Both the position numbers and the translations under genes were made by a program. Below the pieces are notes generated by a model. That model saw nothing but the letters and a program-made list of their open reading frames with translations, was not told the origin of the DNA and ran no database searches. Shown piece by piece: positions 54,095 to 63,589 of a stretch of 64,000 nucleotides of DNA (position 1 is its first letter; each line of letters opens with the position of its first letter). Source of the DNA: Arsenophonus sp052174455 (GTDB lineage: Bacteria > Pseudomonadota > Gammaproteobacteria > Enterobacterales > Enterobacteriaceae); assembly GCA_052174455.1 (NCBI GenBank), contig JBQMRP010000034.1, positions 62,001 through 126,000 on the forward strand, written 5' to 3'.

Positions 54095-54979
54095 ATGTCA
54101 GCAAAAATTATCAATGGGAAAATGATTTCCAAAACAATCGAGCAAGAAATTGCCGAAAAAGTTAAATTAAGACTTTCACTAGGGAAGCGAGCTCCCGGAC
54201 TTGCTGTCATTTTAGTCGGTAATGATCCAGCTTCACAGATCTACGTAAACAGTAAACGTCGTACTTGTGAAGTAGTTGGTTTTTTTTCTCGCTTATATGA
54301 TTTATCGGAAAAAACCACTGAATTTGAACTTTTACAATTAATTAATCAACTTAATAATGACAAAGCAATTGATGGCATGCTAGTTCAATTACCACTGCCA
54401 AAAACTATTAACTATATCAAGATATTAGAACATATACATCCAGACAAAGATGTTGATGGTTTTCATCCTTATAACATAGGCCGTCTTTGCCAACGCGCCC
54501 CAAGACTACGCCCTTGCACATCTCGCGGTATCATTACCTTGCTTGAACGCTATCAGATTAATTTACTTGGTTTAAATGCAGTTATCGTTGGTGCTTCAAA
54601 TATCGTAGGTCGTCCTATGAGTCTGGAATTACTACTTGCCGGTTGTACAACTACTGTTACCCACCGATTTACTACTAATTTACGTCATCATATAGAGCAA
54701 GCTGATTTACTAGTCGTAGCTATTGGTAAACCAAATTTTATTCCCGGTGAATGGATAAAACCTGGTGCCATTGTTATAGATGTAGGAATTAATCTTCTTG
54801 AAAATGGAAAAATTACCGGCGATATCTGTTATCAAGAAGCACAACAACGCGCTAGTTGGATTACCCATGTGCTTGGTGGGGTTGGCCCAATGACAGTAGC
54901 AACACTCATGCAAAATACTTTACAAGCTTGTGAAGCATATCATGATATTAAAATATCAACCAATAGGGAAAAAAAATAA
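54095..54979 (+). CDS. folD: Bifunctional methylene-THF dehydrogenase / methenyl-THF cyclohydrolase
   Basis: 294 residues (E. coli 288). FolD interconverts 5,10-methylene-, methenyl- and 10-formyl-tetrahydrofolate using NADP, feeding purine, formyl-Met and methyl metabolism. Tyr50 and catalytic Lys54 (Tyr-Val-Asn-Ser-Lys), Asp in Asp-Lys-Asp-Val-Asp-Gly, and nucleotide-binding Gly-Ala-Ser-Asn-Ile-Val-Gly-Arg-Pro are intact. One oddity: the near-invariant Pro-Gly-Gly-Val-Gly-Pro-Met-Thr reads Leu-Gly-Gly-Val-Gly-Pro-Met-Thr, and an upstream Pro is His. Start ATG 54,095 fits the family, but the Shine-Dalgarno is poor. Confidence 0.95.
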   Translation: MSAKIINGKMISKTIEQEIAEKVKLRLSLGKRAPGLAVILVGNDPASQIYVNSKRRTCEVVGFFSRLYDLSEKTTEFELLQLINQLNNDKAIDGMLVQLPLPKTINYIKILEHIHPDKDVDGFHPYNIGRLCQRAPRLRPCTSRGIITLLERYQINLLGLNAVIVGASNIVGRPMSLELLLAGCTTTVTHRFTTNLRHHIEQADLLVVAIGKPNFIPGEWIKPGAIVIDVGINLLENGKITGDICYQEAQQRASWITHVLGGVGPMTVATLMQNTLQACEAYHDIKISTNREKK

Positions 54980-54989
54980 AAATTATTTT

Positions 54990-55150
54990 CTTTATATGAA
55001 AAGAAGTCTACATTAAATTATATGATTTATTAAAATCGCAAGGTTTTTGAGGTGGGATAGTAGGTCAGCAGATAAAGCGCTTAGTAAAGTACTGTAAAAG
55101 TTGATGACTAAATCAAAACCTGTTAATTCTGTAAATTAACAACAATAATA
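54990..55150 (+). pseudogene. ybcJ: ybcJ remnant (S4-like RNA-binding protein)
   Basis: Just after folD, as in E. coli, the plus strand reads Tyr-Asp-Leu-Leu-Lys-Ser-Gln-Gly-Phe near 55,020, matching the start of the S4-like domain, then with frameshifts Val-Gly-Gln-Gln and Val-Lys-Val-Asp near 55,093-55,105. Two or more stops and shifts break about 50 codons. The original protein is about 70 residues of uncertain role. Confidence 0.65.
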
Positions 55151-57619
55151 TTATCACTTTTAACTAAAAATCGAGTAATAGTTAAAGAGTAATCATAAAC
55201 TATAAAAATATTTTTTATTACCCCTTGTAACCTGTAAATGTAGGGGCTAATTTTTGCTTAATTTTTACTTATTTTAAAGGATATTTTCTACTTTTAAAGT
55301 AAAAGAATAAATATTCATAATATAATTCTTATCAGATAAGAATAGTAAATTTTCTTCTGTTTTTGGAAAAAAATTATTTTACTAACCTTTTAATATTTAA
55401 AAGGTACAAGAACATCTTACTGTTTTAAAATTAATAATAAGATTCCTTTATTTTATTAATTAAGTAACATCTCGATCTATTGTAAGCGGTATTTTACAGA
55501 CTTAACAAACAACATATCATATATACCTCTTAATCTTAAGATTAAATCTTTTATATATAAGTAAATGATCTGATTTAGTTATAAATCTCTATATATTTAT
55601 TCAGCACTAATACTATTAAAACAATGCCCATTAAAATGAGTTATGTGAAGTCTCCATAACCTTGGTATAATGTTAAAAACGATCTATTTTTGTTATTTTT
55701 ATTGATTATTCAATGCTTTAGTATACTTATCACTACCTACATCGCTATTTGCTTTTCTTTGTTAAACAACAAGTTATTTTATCCTTTTCTGTTATTTAAC
55801 TGATGATATATTTTAACGTTAAAAATTTATTTTTATTGTTAGATTAAAGACTCCTTATAAAAGGAAGGAGATTAACTTAAATCATCAATATAACTAAGAT
55901 GGAGTTATTATTAGTTGTTAGAGACAAACTGATACATTTAAGATTTATTTTTTATGATCCAAAAAAACTCAACGCAAGGTTAATAATAACTTTTCAGTTA
56001 TTAGTAAAAAGTTCTTTATTTTGGAGATATTTTGTCGTTACAAATTTTTAAAATCAATATTTTATCAATGAATAATTAGTTCATTACTTTGCTATCACAG
56101 CAATCAAACAACCCGACTAATTTAAAAATAAATTGGAAATTACCATATAGTTAAACATTGTAATGTTTGACATGACCGAATCAGCATGTGCTTTTAGCAC
56201 GCTAAAAATAGTAAGAATTAGTAAATAGGGTGCAAGTTATAAATGATGATATATAAACATCGGAGCATAAATTAGCCAATACTACTATTTTATAGTAAAC
56301 AATAATGGTGATATTGATCTTATTATATCTGTATTAAACTTAATCCCAGTATCTATAAAGTTATAAGTAAAGTACAAACTGGCAATAATAGTCTAAAAAC
56401 TAAATGGTTGGACAAAGTTATTTTGCTTTTTTCTGCTGAAAGCATCATATTAATAGACAGAAGAACACAATAAAATTAAAATTTTTATAACTCTTCTCTT
56501 TTCATCAATCCCAATAACGGTAATTATTATATGACCTTTAAAGGTAATCTCTCTAGTAGAGAAACTCTCATATTATTTTAGCGCTAAGATAGAGTTGCTA
56601 TATTTTAAGTATACATGTTGGCGCTAATATCAAACTACTTATATTGGCTTGTAGTTACTAGAAGCGGCATAAGAAATAATTGAAAATATACCCTCCTCTG
56701 TTACCACCCACTTACAGTGATGAGTAATTAAATAGAACAACAGCCATACTTTATGTTTAAAAAATGCTAAATATTATCTTTTTACCATTAGTCATCAATA
56801 AATATTTAGTTCCGGATTATTATATAGACCCTTAGAGCACACCCTTATTCATGACAATATAGCTCTGATAGGAACTAGTTAAGACGAAAAATATCATGAT
56901 GATAATATTTTTACTAAGGAAATTACGAAACTTAAATCAGTGCTGCTTCTCAGGTTAACAAAGATTTTGCATTTTTTATCTAAGTATTTAATATATCCGA
57001 ACTTGTCGTTGCTAAAGAATAAAACAAGATGATATTCATGATCACGGCCATATTCCCGCATTGTTTACCGAGAATGGGTATCGCCTAGTTAGTAAGAAGA
57101 CATAGTTGTTTCCCTACAAAAACATTTATTCTCTTTTCGGCGATTTGATGACAGTCAAACTTGAATTCTTAAACTCATTGCATCTAGATCTGGACTGGAT
57201 CATTACTTATCTAATTTACAAAGGAGAGTTTTGTATGAGATGAAACAGAAACCATAGAACCTAAACCATAAAACGTTTTAAAACTACAAGTCTCATCATC
57301 TACACTTTAGTGTAAAATATATTTGCAAATGCTAAATAAAAATATAAATTTACAATTTAATAGGTTTTTATTCGTCTTTACAAGGGAAAGATTACGATCA
57401 ATGTTAGATCGCTTCTTACCTAATCTTAATTGAATACATACAATGGATATCCATTGGGTACTTATAAATAATCGCAAAGAACTTACAGACCACCTTTTTA
57501 GTCTGCAAAATTCAGTTACCAAAAAATAGGAATTCGACTATGTGTGTGTACATAGCTTAATATAGAATAATGACTTAATCCGCTGCTGCATTCTTAAACA
57601 AATGGTATAGGTCTAACGA
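55151..57619. other. 2.5 kb of unidentified decayed DNA between folD and cysS
   Basis: No gene can be named. A hydrophobic stretch at 55,690-55,800 (plus) looks like an old membrane segment. A patch at 56,165-56,350 has coding texture, including Asn-Asn-Gly-Asp-Ile-Asp-Leu-Ile. The part from about 57,000 may be the 5' portion of the IS481-like remnant that follows, with His-Asp-His-Gly-His-Ile near 57,037. Confidence 0.4.
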
Positions 57620-57770
57620 TTTAATGTGCGTATAGAACATGTACTACAAAGCTATCATTTCAATTCTGATCAAAAACTTCATATCACTCTGTTTAATATG
57701 TTTAACTGTACAATCAAGAATTATCCAATTAGTATTAGTAGTAAAACTTCATTGTAGTGAACAAAACACT
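57620..57770 (+). mobile_element. IS481-like transposase 3' remnant, copy B
   Basis: Second copy of the block at 15,640-15,830. It reads, with frameshifts, Leu-Tyr-Asn-Gln-Glu-Leu then Lys-Thr-Ser-Leu, like the tail of IS481-type transposases. The element probably extended left toward 57,000, where the sequence is GC-richer. Family call tentative. Confidence 0.5.
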
Positions 57771-58190
57771 AAGTAAAGTTAAATTTGAATTATTCAAAAA
57801 AAACATAATACACTTCAAAAAAGTAACCATCAAGATTAAGTAATCTTGCTCATATAATATCTTAGCTCAAAAATGGATTTGGTTAAGGATACAAAAAATA
57901 TATAGCAAAAGCGCCCGCGTATAAATTATTAGTGAACAACCGGAGCTCCACTATCAATTTCACAGTAATTAAATTGATTTAACATACTGGTGAATAACTT
58001 CTACAAAGAAAAATTCGATTTAACTACTACTTTATTGCTATTAACAATAAACTTAACTAATTTTAATCTTGTCCGATTAAAATGAATTATTTCAAATAAT
58101 GAAATATATTTAACTAATATCATCACTGAAATGAAACTTTTCACTTGAAAAGTAAATATAACAACATATAGACTAAATTTAATACTGTTT
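57771..58190. other. Region downstream of cysS, no gene seen
   Basis: About 420 AT-rich bases between an IS remnant and the cysS stop. No ORF or clear terminator recognised. Confidence 0.4.
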
Positions 58191-59582
58191 TTACTTACAA
58201 CGCCACACAGTTCTTTGTGGACTATCCTCTAAAATAATACCCATTTTAGTCAGTTGATCACGAGCTAAATCAGCCTGCGCCCATAATTTATTTTTGCGTG
58301 CATCATTACGTTTTTTAATTAAGATCTCAATTTTTTCTATATCAATACTGTGAGAAACTTGTACTTGATTTTGTAAAAAATGTTCAGGATTTTGTGTTAG
58401 TAATCCCAATATATTGGTTAATTGACGTAATTGTAATGCTAATCCATTCGCCATTGCCATATTATTGGGTTTCAATCGATTAATTTCTCTTACTAAATCA
58501 AATAGAACTGAATAAGCATCCGGAGTATTAAAATCATCGTTCATCGCTTGCATAAAACGCTGCTTAAATATTTCATTATCAACAGATTTAATATTATCAG
58601 TATCTGTATCTCGTAAAGCGATATAAAGACGCTCTAGGGCTGCGCGAGATTGTTTCAAATTTTCTTCGGTATAATTTAATTGGCTACGGTAATGTCCTGA
58701 TAATAAGAAATAACGTACTGTTTCAGCATCATAATGTGTTAATACATCACGAATTGTAAAAAAATTATTTAATGATTTTGACATTTTCACTTCATCAACC
58801 ATAACCATTCCAGTATGCATCCAGTAATTTACGTAGGGTCCATTATGAGCACAGGTTGATTGAGCTATTTCATTTTCATGATGAGGAAACATCAAATCTA
58901 CCCCACCACCATGGATATCAAAATGTTCACCTAGTTGCTTTCCATTCATAGCGGAACATTCGATATGCCAACCTGGCTGCCCTCTCCCCCAAGGGGAGGG
59001 CCAACTTGGTTCATTGGGTTGAGATATTTTCCATACTACAAAATCTAATGGATTAAGTTTAGCATCTACGACTTCAACTCGCGCTCCAGGTTTTAATTGT
59101 TCAAGGTCTTGACGAGATAATAATCCATAATCAGGGTCGCTATTAATAGAAAACATGACATCGCCATTGTCTGCAATATAAGCATGACCATGCTCAATTA
59201 GTTTTGCGGTCAAAGCAATAATTTCTTTAATATGGTGCGTTGCTCTTGGCTCAAGATTGGGGCGAAAAATATTTAAAGCATCAAAGTCTTTATACATTTC
59301 AATTAACATACGTGATGTCAAAGCATCATATGTTTCATTATTTTCAGCTGCCCGTTTAATAATTTTATCATCAATATCAGTAATATTACGTATATAATTC
59401 AGATCATAACCAAGATAACGCAAATAACGACTAACCACATCAAATACTACAAACGTTCTTCCATGACCAATATGACATAAATCATAAATAGTAACACCAC
59501 AGACATACATACCAATTTTACCTGGAGTGATCGGTCTAAACTCTTCCTTTTGACGACTTAGTGTATTATAAATTTTTAACAT
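58191..59582 (-). CDS. cysS: Cysteinyl-tRNA synthetase
   Basis: 463 residues from the chosen start (E. coli 461). Class I enzyme charging tRNA-Cys, with an active-site zinc for cysteine discrimination. Zinc ligands and motifs are intact: Tyr-Val-Cys-Gly (Cys28), His-Ile-Gly-His, His-Ile-Glu-Cys-Ser-Ala-Met, Pro-His-His-Glu-Asn-Glu, and Lys-Met-Ser-Lys-Ser. The frame is open to 59,600, but the family starts Met-Leu-Lys-Ile, matching ATG 59,582 with GGGAAA about eight bases upstream. It diverges from ppiB/lpxH as in E. coli. Confidence 0.97.
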   Translation of the reverse strand: MLKIYNTLSRQKEEFRPITPGKIGMYVCGVTIYDLCHIGHGRTFVVFDVVSRYLRYLGYDLNYIRNITDIDDKIIKRAAENNETYDALTSRMLIEMYKDFDALNIFRPNLEPRATHHIKEIIALTAKLIEHGHAYIADNGDVMFSINSDPDYGLLSRQDLEQLKPGARVEVVDAKLNPLDFVVWKISQPNEPSWPSPWGRGQPGWHIECSAMNGKQLGEHFDIHGGGVDLMFPHHENEIAQSTCAHNGPYVNYWMHTGMVMVDEVKMSKSLNNFFTIRDVLTHYDAETVRYFLLSGHYRSQLNYTEENLKQSRAALERLYIALRDTDTDNIKSVDNEIFKQRFMQAMNDDFNTPDAYSVLFDLVREINRLKPNNMAMANGLALQLRQLTNILGLLTQNPEHFLQNQVQVSHSIDIEKIEILIKKRNDARKNKLWAQADLARDQLTKMGIILEDSPQRTVWRCK

Positions 59583-59869
59583 TAAGAATTTTCCCATCAT
59601 CAGATGGATTTACATATACGGTAAATGGTTTACCTTAACTGTAATGCTATAAGTTACGCTATTCTATCAATAGATTCTACTATTAAATACATATATTTTG
59701 AATTATATAACTAGAAAGTACAAGGAAATTATTTAACATTGAATAAATACTGATGTAATCAATATTACATTAGTATAATATACTTAGTATGCTTTTAAAT
59801 TACTTACTTTTCTTTTAATTTTATATTACTTATAATAATTCATCAGAGGTAAAGGAAATTGGTAGGTAA

Positions 59870-60345
59870 TTTCAGAGAAATTTAAAGAATTTTATCATTA
59901 AAATTTTTAATAAAAATTAGCCCATAACAGTAAAAGTTTTTTAAACTATTTTCATAATGGATTTTACCATAAAAGGATTTTTTATTACATTATTAATGAC
60001 ATTTATCATCTAATATGGAGCCTTTAAACTAAGAATGTAGAAAAAATAACTAAGAAGATCTTAATTAAAAATTATTACGAATAAACGACTTTAAAATAGA
60101 CTATTTTTAGGGGTACATACTCACTCTACAGTCAATGATGCAGATTCAGCAATCGCAAAATTCTTTATTAAAATTGTCAACAATAACTTTCTAAGTTTTT
60201 GTTTAAAACAATAAAATGGTTAAGGTTATTATGTGTTTGGTAAACCAGTTAAAGGAATGGATATTATTGATAAATTAAAGGAGTTAAAACAGGTCGTGGT
60301 AGCTTACTTTAAGCTTATACCCCGTTGAATATATTATCATTAAAT
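59870..60345 (+). pseudogene. ppiB: ppiB remnant (cyclophilin)
   Basis: Between cysS and lpxH as in E. coli. The plus strand reads Ala-His-Asn-Ser-Lys-Ser-Phe-Leu-Asn-Tyr-Phe near 59,920-59,952, then Asn-Gly-Phe-Tyr, matching the PpiB N-terminal region. Near 60,228-60,275 it reads Tyr-Val-Phe-Gly-Lys-Pro-Val-Lys-Gly-Met-Asp-Ile-Ile-Asp-Lys, the conserved C-terminal part. Frameshifts and stops lie between, and the catalytic Phe-His-Arg is lost. Confidence 0.85.
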
Positions 60346-60373
60346 ACGTAACTATTAATAAATAATTAAAATT

Positions 60374-61099
60374 ATGGCAATCTTATTTATTTCTGACTTG
60401 CATTTGAGCGAAAAAAAGCCGTCTATCACTGTAAGTTTTTTGCATTTCTTACGCGAACAAGCGAGTCAAGCTAAGGCTTTGTATATTTTAGGTGATTTTT
60501 TTGATTATTGGATTGGTGATGATGATCCCAGCCTTCTTCTTGAACTTATATCTCAAGAACTTAAAGAACTTAAAAATAAAGGTGTTTCATGCTATTTTAT
60601 TCATGGTAATCGTGATTTTTTACTAGGCAAGAAATTTGCCAAAGAAAGTGGCATAATCTTATTACCAGCAGAGAAAACATTAACATTACATGGCTACAAT
60701 ATTCTAATATTACATGGTGATACACTTTGTACTGATGATATTTCTTATCAACGTTATCGAAAACGAATATGTAATCGATGGTTGCAAAAGTTATTTCTAG
60801 CGCTTCCCTTATCTACCCGTCACCGTATTGCGAAAGAAATCCGTAAAAACAGTCAATCTGCTACCCGACTTAAACCAGAGTTCATTACCGATGTTAATAA
60901 ACAAACAGTAATTGAAAAATTTCGGAAATATCAAGTCGATTGGATGATCCACGGCCATACTCACCGACCTGCTACTCATGAAATTAATGTTAGTGGTAAA
61001 ATATTATACCGAGCAGTGTTAGGTGCCTGGGATCAAAGCGGATCAATAATCAAAATAACCCCTAAAACCATAGAGCTGTTTCATTTTCCTTTTTATTAA
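60374..61099 (+). CDS. lpxH: UDP-2,3-diacylglucosamine diphosphatase LpxH
   Basis: 241 residues (E. coli 240). Membrane-peripheral metallophosphoesterase that makes lipid X in lipid A synthesis. Metal-binding motifs are intact: Asp-Leu-His-Leu (8-11), Gly-Asp-Phe-Phe-Asp, Gly-Asn-Arg-Asp, His-Gly-Asp-Thr, and Gly-His-Thr-His-Arg-Pro. ATG at 60,374 matches the family start. Its survival between ppiB and purE relics implies that lipid A is still made. Confidence 0.97.
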   Translation: MAILFISDLHLSEKKPSITVSFLHFLREQASQAKALYILGDFFDYWIGDDDPSLLLELISQELKELKNKGVSCYFIHGNRDFLLGKKFAKESGIILLPAEKTLTLHGYNILILHGDTLCTDDISYQRYRKRICNRWLQKLFLALPLSTRHRIAKEIRKNSQSATRLKPEFITDVNKQTVIEKFRKYQVDWMIHGHTHRPATHEINVSGKILYRAVLGAWDQSGSIIKITPKTIELFHFPFY

Positions 61100-61249
61100 A
61101 CTTACTCATCTCATCCTTATTCTGATAAAAATTTAGGAAAAGATTTTTCCTTCTTTATAAATTGTGATATATTTCACTTGATTTGCTATCAATAAATGAC
61201 TTAAATCTAGAAACAACAAATTAATGATCGCTTACATTTGATGCATAAA

Positions 61250-61690
61250 ATTATCATATGATTAATTCTAAAACAACTGGAACACGATTAAATATGCAGC
61301 TGATATTCTCTATGAATTATTTCCACTCTATCAGGAGAAATTGTTTCTGTTCATCAAACGCTAAATAAACTCTTTTAACCATTAGTTGAATGAGCAAAAT
61401 AAAAGAATTACAGATTATTATTGCCAGGTTTTGATTTGACGGCATATTTACTTGGTATTTTAGCATCTAAAACGTTAATTCCTATTTTTAGATATCCTTG
61501 TTATAACAAGAACGCTTAATAGCATTAATAACCTCTATTTAATTATTTAAGTGCCTAATAATATTCTTATAATTACCTTAGCAATTAGTAAAGCAGGGCA
61601 GCAAATAGAGAATTATTAGCGCTCAAATTCTTTACTAACAAAGATAGTAAGTTTTATCAGTGCTTGTTAATCACGATTCTTACCGCAACT
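61250..61690 (+). pseudogene. purE: purE remnant (N5-CAIR mutase)
   Basis: Plus-strand pieces: Asn-Trp-Asn-Thr then Lys-Tyr-Ala-Ala-Asp-Ile-Leu near 61,278-61,306 (matching Asp-Trp-Ala-Thr-Met and Ala-Ala-Glu-Ile); Ile-Ile-Ile-Ala-Arg near 61,415-61,430; and Leu-Ala-Ile-Ser-Lys-Ala-Gly near 61,577-61,598. Stops and shifts separate them, and the C-terminus is deleted into purK. De novo purine synthesis is lost at this step unless another copy exists. Confidence 0.82.
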
Positions 61691-61904
61691 AACCGATCAC
61701 AGAGTTTCCACAAACAACTGCTAGATTCTTTGTTATTAACAATAGTTTCTTAAGAACCTATTTTTAATAAAATAGAATTAATACAATTATTTACTGAGTA
61801 AAGCAATCTTGTTATTGTTAATATTGCACTGCTGGTTATGACGGCCGTAATACCAGTGAAGTAATTACCATAGACAATCTATCAACACTTCCTGATAAAA
61901 TTTA
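61691..61904 (+). pseudogene. purK: purK remnant, cut by IS256
   Basis: Follows purE directly; the first ~95 codons of purK are missing. Near 61,693-61,745 it reads Asn-Arg-Ser-Gln-Ser-Phe-His-Lys-Gln-Leu-Leu-Asp (matching Asp-Arg-Leu-Thr-Gln-Lys-Gln-Leu-Phe-Asp). Near 61,833-61,850 it reads Thr-Ala-Gly-Tyr-Asp-Gly-Arg, the conserved ATP-grasp segment Thr-Gly-Gly-Tyr-Asp-Gly-Arg. Homology stops at the IS256 copy. The remainder is not seen beyond it. Confidence 0.75.
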
Positions 61905-63285
61905 AAATTATTAGTATATCTATCGTATAATGAATCAAACTAAGTTCCACTTCTGATGTTTCGTAAATCTGTTTTAATTATTAAATTAGACGTTGTTTAG
62001 CATCAGAGTCAGCAGGTTAACACCTTTAGGTAGTTTCATATTTTAAATAAACGAAGACCTAACTTAAATACAATTAAATGATTATTTTAAACTAAAATAC
62101 TTCGCATGTTAGCTTCGTAGGCTCGCATCATAAAAATTTATTAATTGGATTGATTGCTTTTATTTATACCCAGGTACGGCTGACAGAAAGGCATAGAATG
62201 CTAATAATTCTTCTCGATCTTTCTCCAGCTTCTTCATCGCTGCAGAATATTTCGCTAAAAATTTATCAACAAAATATCAAGAACTTTATTATCAGAATTA
62301 CGGCTCCTATTCTGCTAACCAAGGTTCCCGTAGATCAAACCTCAACTTTCGGTTTGATACCTTTAGAATGTGAAACCAGTATATTAGCTATTTTGTGTAG
62401 CTAATAGCGTTGGTATTGTATGTCTGGAAATATCATTACTATGATACCAAAGCAAATAGCACCATCCATCCTAACAAATCTGGAGATACAGTTAAGACCC
62501 CGTGCTCGTAGGTCATTTAGGAATTTGGTCCAACTTGATTCTGACTCTCTATAAGCATTAGAGAGTGCAACGAGCTCCTTATGTTCATGCAATAATGTCA
62601 ATACTAACTAGTAGGAAAAGGCGATCAGCTTATCTAAATAGAATGACATATACCTTCAGACAAGAGATAAATGTAACGTATATCGCTTAAATCACGCAGT
62701 TAGCATTACCGATACTTTTCAAGTCAATACTATTTCAGTCTACTGATGGCATTTAGCAGAAAAATATATACTTTTTAACTAAGAATCCCTAGAGCTTAGT
62801 GAAAATCAACGGTGGATAATTTCCCTTACAAGTACAAGTGATTGATAGTAAGTTTTTTATGATTTTTCACGCTTTAGATAAGACAGTAGCAATGACCTGT
62901 TAAAGCATATTCCGTTGCTGCTAATATCCCTTTAACCCTTAGACACTTTAATTTCAATATCGCCCATACCAGTCACATGATTCAATATAACGAATAACCG
63001 TCATGATTAATACCATGAACGCCCGTCAATATATGGGTGTTAACATGTTAAGTAATATGCCTTCAAGCTCCAGTTTAACAGCAGTACCTATCAATTACAT
63101 ATTACCCCATTACTATAAATTAATGCAAGTGGTCCAGGGTAATATCTAGTTTTACGGATATTTGTAGTGGTAAATTTTACCATAGTAAATATCTCTCTCT
63201 AATTATTGAAATCATCTACGAAATCAATTAATAGGGTACCTGACCCTATCTCCGAAATCCCATACGCTAGAAATGAGCATGACTT
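61905..63285 (-). mobile_element. IS256-family remnant, copy 7
   Basis: Full-length decayed copy, minus strand. Carries the left terminal block near 61,945-61,995 shared with copies 2 and 4, the CGAATAACCGTCATG block near 62,990, and the right terminal block at 63,240-63,285. Open stretches at 62,150-62,404 and 62,401-62,601 are by-products of the transposase sequence, not genes. It sits in or just beyond the purK relic. Confidence 0.82.
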
Positions 63286-63589
63286 TGATCGGAACTAAAG
63301 ATTTAAATATGAAGATACAGATTTAATTGATAACCCCAATAAAGCGTTAGTTAAATATCTACAGTGTCAATATGGTAAATTACTACAAATAACGTTACAT
63401 TTTAGTAACATATTTTATAGTTTTAATTGTTACATTAAATCTTAATTTGTTGTGAATGCTAAATCAATTTCTGGTAAATGTTCTTTCTGTTAAAATCTAT
63501 TTTTAATAGAAAAAAGATTTGACTAGATATAAAAATATTTTTTGTAAATAAATTATCTAATAAACAGGCTATGTTGGAAAAGGTTATTG
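63286..63589. other. 300 bases between two IS remnants, nothing identified
   Basis: AT-rich with no recognisable feature. Confidence 0.4.

Noticed and set aside
62150..62601. Two ORFs inside IS256 copy 7
   Set aside because: Both strands of degraded transposase sequence; not real genes.
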